Shown here: piece after piece, positions 1 to 8,139 of the stretch | How the letters are laid out: the number at the start of each line of letters is the position of its first letter | How positions within the stretch are numbered: the stretch's first letter is position 1 | DNA from: Chaenocephalus aceratus | Taxonomy: Eukaryota; Chordata; Actinopteri; Perciformes; Channichthyidae | Direction: 5' to 3' | NCBI GenBank assembly: GCA_023974075.1 | Contig: CM043799.1 | Location: 6,352,585 to 6,416,584, forward strand | DNA length: 64,000 nt | The notes under the pieces: generated by a model | Told to the model about the DNA's origin: nothing | Database searches by the model: none | Seen by the model: the letters and a program-made list of their open reading frames with translations, nothing else | Made by a program: the position numbers and the translations under genes

Positions 1-273
1 CGTATACTGCTTAGAAAACCAAGGTGGTGCAGTGCAAGTGAAATTTTCTGTAATGCACGAGTCAACACGTTCCATGCTCTTTTGAGAAATCTAATGTACA
101 AATTCATCTGTCGATTGAATGTTTCTCATAACTCTGTCATTATGCTGCTGTCAAATCCGTGTTTCAGTGCTGTACGATACCAGTCACCTCTGTGGAAACA
201 TTGGTATAACTGCCTTTTTAATTTATATTTGAGTGTTGTATGTTTTGTAATAATGGACCAAGAATCTCTTTAA
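1..273 (+). pseudogene. LINE reverse-transcriptase C-terminus (3' end of a non-LTR retrotransposon)
   Basis: An open frame runs from the first base to a TAA at 271-273, so the element continues outside the window. The peptide has the layout of the C-terminal tail of fish non-LTR ORF2 proteins: a TFHALLRNLMYKF-type stretch, then RLNVSHNSVIMLL, then SPLWKHWYNCL. These tails follow the RT domain and carry no catalytic motif. The frame ends in an AATAAA-like tail and a GAT repeat, as expected for a LINE 3' end. I recognise the type but cannot settle the clade (L2, Rex or relative). Only about 90 residues are visible, so intactness cannot be judged. Confidence 0.6.
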
Positions 274-278
274 ATAAA

Positions 279-309
279 GATGATGATGATGATAATGATG
301 ATGATGATA
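279..309. repeat. (GAT)n microsatellite
   Basis: Imperfect GAT/ATG triplet run directly after the LINE stop codon and AATAAA-like signal. It is most simply read as the simple-repeat tail of that retrotransposon. Confidence 0.8.
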
Positions 310-2013
310 TTAAAGGTCCTGTTACAATCAAAACTATGAATGACTGACCAACATGATCTTGTACCAACTTTACTATTATTATAAAATGTACTATTCACGT
401 TGACTGTTGAAAATCCCCCTGCCTATTTGGTCTTGTGGGAGGCGGGGCTTAGCTTCCACATACCAGGCCACATCTGATCCCATTGAAAGGTCATCTATTA
501 AATTAAATCTAACCGATTCATTAGATAGGTTGAATTCAACTAGATACGTAACATCACGTGTCATAACGTCACGAGAAAGATTAACAACCGGTCACCTGGA
601 TGCAAGTACTCTGTTGTTTGATCCATTAACGTTACCTCAAACTTGCCTTCATCTGACTTTCATGCTCCCTTGCTCCAAGTATTGAACAATAATGGATTTA
701 CATTGGATTAATCTGATAGATTAACGGGACTCGGGATTCGACTCGCACTCGCTCACTGATTGACGCGGACTCGGACTTGTGAATTCTCGCGCGTGATGAC
801 TCGAGAATTGTCCGCACACGATGATTCAGACTTGACTTGTACATTGACGCTCCGACTGGGACTCGAGCAAGTTTTGTCTCGAGTCAGATGTACTCTGTCC
901 TGGCGTGTGCACCTGCGAGGCGAGTGCAAGTACTGGGCGCGCCCCCAAGTACCACCCCCGCTATTTCAGTCTAAAGATGTCCAGAGACACACCCTGCATC
1001 GTGCTGTATGCTTTCACAGATTTTGCTTAGGGAAAGAGCAGCGCAAAATGCTCGTTATGTAGAAAATATTGAAAAGAAGGGTCCATAACACATTACTCTA
1101 AGGATCGAGTTGAGACATATACAGATGTAGCGCTTCATTTCAGACGCCTACCCGTGCGGGTCCGTGATCGGCACGGGGTGGGCCCCTGCTGAAAAGGAAA
1201 ACCCCCCCGCAGGACTTGAAACGCCCCCTTGATAAATACATTTAATTATAATGAAACCAGCTGCAATGGATTATGGATCCACCAGGGGGAGCCGTGAAAA
1301 GCTGCCACACTGGAACTCATGTGAAATAAATAGCTGATCTACAGGTATCTGATATAGCGGATATTTGTTAAGATCCATATGTCACGGATAGGATCATATT
1401 CTGTGCTAAATAAGAGACATGTAATCATTTACTAAACATCACCATGTTTTTATTTAACAAAATAATGTTTAATTCACGTTGGCGTAAGTACAAAAACAAT
1501 TGCTATGTTTTTAGATCAGGAAATGCATCCAGGCTCAAACAAACGATTTTCAATCATCATCCTCACGATCATTTAATGTATCATATGTTCGTGAGTTGAA
1601 ATGAATGCACTACATTTAATCCACGTGAGTTTACAACAACAAAAATAATCGCTTTGTTTTTATATCACATCCGACCGGAGGAAAATGCAGCGGCTCTCAC
1701 TACCGATCATCCTAATCCCACGGGCAAACAATAATATGTACAGTGTTAATAGTGTACTGTATTATTAGTGTCTAATATTACTGGGGATTTCGGAATGGTA
1801 CTGGATTTTGATTTATTGTATCGGCTTCATATCGCAATATATTCTCGAAGTCTGAAATGCAAAAATGTCCAACATTAGGGCAATTCACCCTACATTCAAT
1901 CATTCAAACAAAATCATATTTAGTTTCTTTTTAACGAAATAAATGTGGTTTAATCCACATAATTTAGGCCTACTGTGTTAATTGTTTACTGTAGTATTGT
2001 TTAACTTGAAGGT
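310..2013. other. Spacer with no gene; GACTCG-rich repeat at about 725-900
   Basis: No convincing coding region. Around 725-900 there is a degenerate stretch built on GACTCG/GACTTG words. The same words occur on both sides of ERV2 (about 23764-23790 and 31595-31725), so this is a dispersed repeat into which ERV2 also landed. The rest is AT-rich with short ORFs only. Confidence 0.5.
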
Positions 2014-2320
2014 GCCTGATGGAGAGTCCTGCACGGGTCTGATTTTCAAGACTCGCTCCCGCCCCGCACCCGCGACGTGCAATACCGAACCCGCCCCACT
2101 ACCCGCACATATTGCCAATTAGTTCCGCAACCCAACCCGACCCATCGGCACAAGATCCGCAACCCGACCTGAACCCGCATAGCCTAGCCTATATATGAGC
2201 AGTGAAAACGTGCAATTATTAACACATGCAGTTGCATATTTGTCTCAAAAAGCGTGGGATGTTGGTTATTTTCTCCATCTAGGATGATACCAAAAGCCTC
2301 CCAGACGTTGGATTTCGCTC

Positions 2321-3719
2321 TTGAGGAACGGAGCGTCCACACTACAGCTTCAAAAAAAGCTTAGAGCTGGGCGTGTGTGTGCAAGGTTGCATAAAGTGTA
2401 TACATTGTCTCGCAGGAAGCCATTTAGTGTGCGTCACTGTTGGGTACATCCTATACTCCGAAAACGTTTGCAACGGGGGGAATACCACGTTCTGGTCCAA
2501 GAGCTCCGTCTGGATGACAACCTCTTTCAGAAATACTTCAGGATGAGCAAAGACGTGTTTGACGAGTTGCTCGGAAAAGTGGGTCCACTGATTACAAAGG
2601 CTGACACCCATCTGCGTTTGTCAATCGGACCTGCCGAGCGACTCGCCATATGCCTACGGTACGTTTTGTGTATTTATACTTCTTTCATCTGACTCTGTAT
2701 AGAAGGAGAGAGAATGCATGCATGAAGTCTGTGATTTTGTTCATATGGATAACATTAATTAAGATAGCTAGGTAAACACAGTATGTGGGGGGGGGGGGGG
2801 TGTGGTCTGTGTGTGTGTGTGTGTGTGATCTGTGTGTGTGTCTGTGATCAATGTGTGTATGCGATCTGTGTGTGTGGGGGGGGTCTGTGTGTGTGTCTGT
2901 GATCAATGTGTGTCTGTGATCTGTGTGTGTGTGTGTGTGTGTGGGGTCTGAATAAATATATTTTGTAATCATGTATATATATTTTTTCTCAGGTACCTGG
3001 CAACCGGTGACTCGTACAGGACCATAGCATTCAGCTATCGGGTCGGGCATGCAACAGTGGCTGTCATCGTGAAGGAGGTTGCGGGTGCCATCTGGACCAC
3101 CCTGGTTGAGGAGACCATGCCGGTACCACAGATGGAGGACTGGAGAGTCATCGCTGCTGGGTTCCAGGAGCGTTGGGACTTTCCCATTTGTGTTGGTGCC
3201 ATTGATGGGAAGCACGTGGTGATCCAGGCTCCGGCAAATTCTGGGTCCCTCTACTTCAACTACAAGTCCAGCCACTCCTTGGTACTGCTGGCTGTCGTGG
3301 ATGCTGAGTACCTCTTCAGGGTAGTGGATGTCAGAGGATTTGGAAAGAGCAGCGACAGTGGGAGCCTGAGGAATTCCGCTTTTGGAGAGAGCCTCAGAGA
3401 TGGCAGTCTGCAGCTACCACCTGACACCGTCATCCCAGGAGCAGAGCGGCTCGGCCTTCTTCCCCATGTGTTGGTTGGAGATGAGGCTTTTCCGCTGCTG
3501 GACAACCTGCTGCGTCCGTTCCCTGGACGTCACCTCACCTGTGAAAGGAGGTTGTTCAACTACCGCCTCAGCCGGGCCAGGTTGGTGGTTGAATGTGCGT
3601 TTGGCATCCTCTCATCCCAGTGGAGAATGCTCAGGCGTGTCATCACCACCAGCCCCGAGGTAACAGAGTTGTGTGTGAAGGCCACCTGTGTGATGCACAA
3701 CTTCCTCCGCAGACGATAG
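2321..3719 (+). CDS. PIF/Harbinger DDE transposase (HARBI1-like nuclease), two exons
   Basis: Exon 1 runs to 2658 and exon 2 from 2993 to 3719. The 334-bp intron has a GTACGT donor and a TTTTTTCTCAG acceptor, and splicing restores LAICLRYLATGDSYRTIAF in frame. Family motifs in order: WVHPILRKRL and QKYFRMSKDVFDELL (N-terminal helical part), GAIDGKHV (first catalytic Asp), VVDVRGFGKSSD (second Asp), DEAFPL, NYRLSRARLVVECAFGI (catalytic Glu), and a C-terminal VMHNFLRRR. Harbinger nucleases cut DNA at the element ends, and need the partner Myb/MADF protein for DNA binding and nuclear import. The start is unresolved: the ATG at 2321 lies outside the inverted repeat and the next in-frame ATG (2543) would drop the conserved N-terminal block, so the native start may be lost or in another exon. 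Otherwise the frame is open and near full length. Confidence 0.85.
2788..2942. repeat. G-run and (GT)n microsatellite inside the transposase intron
   Basis: A run of about a dozen G is followed by interrupted GT/TCTGTG repeats. It lies wholly within the intron and does not touch either splice site. Confidence 0.85.
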
Positions 3720-4301
3720 GAAGACCATCACGCACACCTATCGCAGAGTCCACGGGTGAAGCTACTCCAACCCTGTGTGATGCACCGAGGATGGGCTCCA
3801 ACAACGCCACACACACATCCATCCAACTGCGGGAGACCTTCAGCTCCTATTTGAATGAGGAGGGTGCAGTGCAATGGCAGCATAGAGTGGTGTAGGGTCA
3901 CCATTGTCTCCAAACCAAAAGCTCTTTTAAGCGCTACCCATATTTTCTTTAAAAAGCAAATATTCCAAATGAGCCATTTTAAAATCAACCATTCCTAATA
4001 AACATGTTTCCTGAATTGATATTATGATATGACTAACAACCTTTTTCCTTCAGTCCTGTTTTTAGTGATAAAAATTACAACAGATTTTCACCTGAACAAT
4101 TACAGAAGACAGCACATTATATATCGACATACATGAAGCTTCTGGTATGTTGCAACTGACAAACTACATGAACAAGTCAAGACACAGTATAGCCATAACA
4201 TACTTTAAATAACTTTTATTTATGTAATGTTGTGAGTGAAGTGTGTGATGAGTGATGAGTGTAAAAACATGTCATGTGGATCAGTATCAGTATGTAATTA
4301 A

Positions 4302-5226
4302 TTAATTTTCCAGCTCTGCTGCCTCCAGGACCGCCTTGTGTATGGTCAGTCTGAGCCTCAGCCTATTTCTCCTGCTGATCAGCCTCATGGTGGGCAAGAG
4401 ACTCCGGAAGAAGAGCAGGTCTTCGTCCTCCTCCACCACTGGTGGTGGGGGTGGTGGTGGTGGTGGCATATCCAGCATTGGACCGACAGTGGAAAGCAGA
4501 TTTTCCTCAAAGGGGGACATCTCCCTTCCCCTTCTCTTTTCCCCCGGAATCCGACTCTCGTCTGTGCTGGCTGGCTGACTGGCTGGCTGACTGACCGGCT
4601 GACTGGCTGGCTGGCTGACTAGCAGGCTGACTGGCACCTGGTTGGCTTTCAATGCTGTCATCCAGGCTCTCTTCCAGGCTGTCTTCCTCTTCCTCTTCTA
4701 TGGATGTGGATGGAGGCAGGGCTTGCCGGGGGAAATTGCTGGACGTCTCGCGATCAAGCATGAATGGCTTTAAAAAGCTCATGATTGCCGCGAGACGCCA
4801 GGGCTTAGATCCCCCGGAAGACCCTCCCCCGCTCCTTTTCCCTTCCTTCATTTTTGCATATATATATATATAACTAAGAAATATGAAAGCAGAATATGAG
4901 CAGAAAGGAGTATGACATTGTGTGCATTAATGTAATGCAATATAGTCTATGATGTGGCAGAGGTAAAGTGTCAGCGGATGATGAACATTTATGTGATTAA
5001 TGTTTATGCTAAATATAGTGGCTAATGGCTATGCTTGCTAGCTATGTTAACACTACGTAAACTGGATATAAAATCCCCAAACAAGCGAAAACCTACCAGT
5101 TTCACCCACTGTCTCTGCCACCTCCCTCCATGACTGGTTCCTCCGGTTTGTATCCCGGTAGGTGAAGAATGTCTGGTCATATAAAACCCGGTGATTTGCT
5201 ACGGCGATAATCAATTTCTGCTCCAT
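4302..5226 (-). pseudogene. Harbinger MADF-BESS DNA-binding protein, broken
   Basis: This is the partner gene of the Harbinger nuclease. Exon 1 (5226-5097) starts MEQKLIIAVANHRVLYDQ and reaches SWREVAETVGET before a GTAGGT donor: the N-terminal half of a MADF domain. Coding resumes near 4870 with the C-terminal MADF block (PWRLAAIMSFLKPF), then acidic, QPAS-repeat and proline tracts, and ends with a BESS motif (EDEDLLFFRSLLPTM) and RLRLRLTIHKAV. Three lesions are visible. The middle of MADF (the usual RWKxLRD segment) is missing where a TA microsatellite now sits (4858-4872). A frame change occurs inside the QPAS-encoding CAGC repeat (about 4560-4620). No intact reading frame joins the exons. 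The element therefore probably cannot mobilise itself. Confidence 0.75.
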
Positions 5227-5659
5227 CTTTTTTTGAAATATAGAAATTAACGGCGGGATATCTCTCCCAGCTTAGACGCGGTTTGATTGGCTAGCGCTTG
5301 AGCTGTCAGATTTTCAGAAACGGATTTGATTGGCTGGCGCTAACGGAGACGGCGGAGACGGACCGCTATGCTACCCACAATTCAGTTCGGCGAAAAAGCG
5401 GCAACGTGACGTCACCCCATTCAAAGTGAATGGGCAGATTGAAGCTGTAGACGCTGTCGACGCTGTAGACGCTGTAGTGTGGACGGGCCAGAAGTGTTAT
5501 TGAAAATGCTGTATTCTCTGTTAGAGAATATTTTAAGGATATCTCTTTGTGTTTTAAGATTCTCAGTCTTTCTTGCATGTTCCTGCAAGTAAGACACAGG
5601 TAAAAAGGTATTTTGCCTTTCCTGTGGGGGAGGGATATGGGCACATGAGAAGTTGCCAT

Positions 5660-6759
5660 TGTTGCGAAGTGGGGGTTTTTACAACCCAACTCCTCACCGC
5701 GTGTTGTTTTGACGAGTCCTGCTTGAAATCATAACAGGGAAGGAATTAGAAGACACCAGGATACCAGTTAAACAATAATCCGTTTTAATTAAACAAAGTA
5801 GTATAATGCAATACGATATAATATAATACATTACTTATACAATTCAAAGAGTCATATAAGCAATGTGTGGAGTACTCCCGCCCTTATTCACGCACTGCGG
5901 ACATCCTATTCGTCTTGTCAGCGCTTGAAGAAGAGACCCAACCACCAGAAAAACATTTCCCTAATACAAAGAAGGGGTGTCGTTTCATTGGGGAGATACC
6001 AAAACGCTATCTCACAGGGAAATCAGTGCCTGGCAGCTTTGAAAGCCACAGGTGTTGGGAAGGCACCTCATTAAAACTCAAGGAAAATGTCCCTCCCATT
6101 TGTAAAACATATCGATGGTTTACCCCAGAAAACATTATCAGGGATAATCTTTACACTCCAAACAGAAATCACCCTTAATTCTGCATCTTCCTTCTTCACA
6201 AATAGCTTAAAACACTCTTTTGATAAACCGGTAAAAAGTCAAAGAAAAAACTATTGTGCTCATCTATTTCTAACAAAAAAGGGAACATTGTTTCAGAAAT
6301 CTATAAAAAACCTCTCTATATTGGAGAGGAAAAATGTACCTTTTGTTCCTTCAACTATTAACACACAGGAATGTATAAACTCACACATATACTTATTCAA
6401 GATACATAGATTTCCTTAAAACTTGGCCTGCCAGAGATCTCAAACAGAATTTCCTCTCCCCTGGCCCACTCACCCTGTGCTGCATACCTCGACCTCCCCC
6501 ACTGCAATAAAACTTATTTTTACAGCCCTTTGTCTCTCGCCATTTTAGTCCTCACATTTATGAAAGGATAAAAACAGAGAAATCACTATAAAACACAAAC
6601 ACAGGTATTGCTTGAACAGTATTCACTTAACTGCTACCATTTGATAATTACCAGGGAACTCAACAGACCTCTTTTAATGTCTGGAAATTGCAACAAGACT
6701 TTCTGCCCTTTTACATGTATCACAGTTCTTTGGTACAATATCTCACATCAGTTTCCACA
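5660..6759 (-). repeat. ERV1 3' LTR
   Basis: Direct copy of 14893-15996. By eye the two differ by one substitution (GAAAGG/GAAAGT near 6565), a 1-bp indel in a C run near 6499 and a 5-bp ATAAT indel near 5820. An ATTAAA polyadenylation-type signal lies on the minus strand near 5790. Short ORFs inside (5865-6419) recur unchanged in the other LTR and are LTR sequence, not genes. Confidence 0.92.
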
Positions 6760-6770
6760 ATTCCCTCTTT
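6760..6770 (-). promoter_or_regulatory. ERV1 polypurine tract
   Basis: On the minus strand AAAGAGGGAAT lies directly against the TGTGG start of the 3' LTR. This is the position and composition of the plus-strand DNA primer of retroviruses. Confidence 0.85.
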
Positions 6771-6792
6771 TGCACTCTTAAAAAGAGTGCAA
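6770..6792 (-). other. Stem-loop abutting the ERV1 polypurine tract
   Basis: A perfect 10-bp stem (TTGCACTCTT pairing with AAGAGTGCAA) closes a 3-nt loop, with no spacer before the polypurine tract. Equivalent hairpins with different stem sequences occur at the same place in ERV2 (30703-30725) and in the third ERV (60148-60168). Confidence 0.8.
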
Positions 6793-7081
6793 CTTACGCA
6801 AGGCACTTGAACCATAACTATTGTCGCTCCTCTCCACTGTGTTCATCTCTCAACATTATATTTAGAGCCCTTTAAACATTTAGAAACAGCCCTTCATAGC
6901 AATTTCTTATAGCAGAAGGAGAGGGAGACCAAAACATGTCAAAAAGCTGAGTCCCCATACTCGTCCTCTCCCTCCGAGACATAGGCCAACAGAGGCATTT
7001 GATACGGGGGGAGAAGCATCTTTTCCCTCAATGGTGGAACTGATTAGTCTGACACATAATGAGCGGATGCACGGCACACCA

Positions 7082-7567
7082 CAACACCCACATGATAGTC
7101 TCTGTCCATGGATATAACTCGAATGGTTTCATCAGACCCCTCTGAGGGCAGGATGGGCTGGTTACACGCAGCACATTTAGGCGCCAGGACCCTGTGGTAG
7201 TCTTTCAGACAGTAGATTTTATTCTCAGTGTCTACAGTGAAGGGCACTCCGTCCAGGCTCTCGTTGCAGATGACGCAGCGGAAACAACCGGGGCGGTACA
7301 ACTTCCCCAGGGCCTGCCGGCCTGCATGTCCATGATCAGATGTCCACCTGCGTTGCACTTGTCTGCAGACTGCTGGAACCCAGAGTACAGAAAGTCCTCT
7401 TCACAGAAAGCCCTTCCTGCGTCATAGTAGAACGCCTTCCCTCTCAGCCTTTGACTACAGGCGCTGCAGGTGAAGCAGCTGTCATGGTAGAGGCTGCCCA
7501 TAGCTTGGCAGGCCTGGCTGGCTCCATACACCGTCTCGTTGCACTTAACACACTCCTGTTTCAGCGG
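7082..7567 (-). pseudogene. Captured LIM-domain segment, LIMD1/Ajuba family (LIM1, LIM2, start of LIM3)
   Basis: The peptide is a clear LIM-domain string of the Ajuba/LIMD1/WTIP family, closest in my memory to LIMD1 ([46 protein letters not shown]). Those host proteins are scaffolds acting in cell adhesion, Hippo signalling and microRNA silencing. LIM1 is complete: C-x2-C...H-x2-C-x2-C-x2-C...C-x2-D. LIM2 lacks two zinc ligands (second Cys replaced in CNAGG, His replaced by Arg in YRPGC). A CAGGCC duplication near 7325 shifts the frame between LIM1 and LIM2. LIM3 stops after DRDYHV, and the sequence then becomes unrelated. Host family members are, as I recall, interrupted by introns here, so the intron-free copy implies an RNA intermediate. 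It lies in the env position, just before the 3' end of the provirus, and is read in the proviral sense. Confidence 0.85.
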
Positions 7568-8135
7568 AGAGTGGAGTCCCCTGTGCCGTCCTGGCTTGCC
7601 GTGTCTTTGTCCCCTCTGATCCGCTGACGGCGGCTTCTGGGCTGCCTGCTAGAGAGATGTCTTCCTTCTCCTCCGGCTTGCTGATGGCGGCTTCCGAGTC
7701 GATGCTGAATAGATGTCTTCCCGATCTTCCTTCTCCGCTCCGATGATGATGCCTCCTGGGACGACTGCTGGATGGATGTCCTCTCGATCCTCCTTCTCCG
7801 CTCCGATGATGATGCCTCCTGGGACGACTGCTGGATGGATGTCCTCTCGATCCTCCTTCTCCGCTCCGATGATGATGCCTCCTGGGACGACTGCTTTGAC
7901 GAGAGCCAGATCTGTCCTGATGTCGTCTAGGGTCCTCGCAGGTGTTCTCCCGACCGCACACTGGCTCCAGTGGTACCAGCTGTCCCCCTTTCCTTCTAGG
8001 CGGACGGCATGGGATGTCCTCTGGGTCACTCGGTCGGGGCCGGAGAGCCTGGGGTTGACAGTCAGCCTCCTGCGTCTCGGGTCCCCCTTTTGGCGTCAAC
8101 AACCTGTGTGGAGAAATCTGATACAAATCCCTCAA
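7545..8135 (-). CDS. ERV1 3' ORF with 21-residue tandem repeats, function unknown
   Basis: Two overlapping frames are open. Frame A (7545-8135) starts MRDLYQISPHRLL and ends SAETGVC, stopping two codons into the LIM segment. Frame B (7649-8029) contains three copies of VVPGGIIIGAEKEDREDIHPA and, past one TAG at 7649-7651, continues openly into LIM1 (...LHSPLKQECVKCN). The repeat unit is 63 bp, so every frame stays open across it, and the two frames cannot be ranked by length alone. The DLYQISPHRLL start and the EDxEDISPA/SAETG parts are recognisable in ERV2 (29860-30381), which argues for an old retroviral coding exon. I do not recognise the product. It could be an env remnant or an accessory gene. 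Confidence 0.45.
   Translation of the reverse strand: MRDLYQISPHRLLTPKGGPETQEADCQPQALRPRPSDPEDIPCRPPRRKGGQLVPLEPVCGRENTCEDPRRHQDRSGSRQSSRPRRHHHRSGEGGSRGHPSSSRPRRHHHRSGEGGSRGHPSSSRPRRHHHRSGEGRSGRHLFSIDSEAAISKPEEKEDISLAGSPEAAVSGSEGTKTRQARTAQGTPLSAETGVC
7722..7890. repeat. 63-bp tandem repeat, about 2.7 copies
   Basis: The unit beginning CGATGATGATGCCTCCTGGG recurs at about 7740, 7803 and 7866 with near-perfect identity. Because 63 is a multiple of three it adds whole 21-residue blocks. ERV2 has a degenerate, non-identical version, so the array expanded or homogenised in the ERV1 lineage. Confidence 0.9.
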
Positions 8136-8139
8136 GCCT

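Larger units (their letters stand above)
2330..5490 (+). mobile_element. PIF/Harbinger DNA transposon with two convergent genes
   Basis: The termini share a perfect 15-bp inverted repeat: CGTCCACACTACAGC at 2334-2348, and its reverse complement at 5471-5485. Between them lie the two genes typical of the superfamily: a DDE nuclease on the plus strand and a MADF/BESS DNA-binding protein on the minus strand. The subterminal text near 5395-5440 (a GTGACGTCACCCCATTCA-like block) recurs in the MITE at 40191-40508. The outermost bases and the 3-bp target duplication normal for Harbinger could not be fixed, so the boundaries are good to a few bases. Confidence 0.85.

Noticed and set aside
2320..5500. 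A 3-bp TWA target duplication for the Harbinger
   Set aside because: The bases next to the two inverted repeats do not give a matching triplet; the ends may have mutated.
5865..6419. Three overlapping frames of 69, 103 and 110 residues, repeated exactly at 15103-15657
   Set aside because: They lie inside the two copies of the ERV1 LTR. Their exact repetition only reflects LTR identity, and they have no protein motifs.
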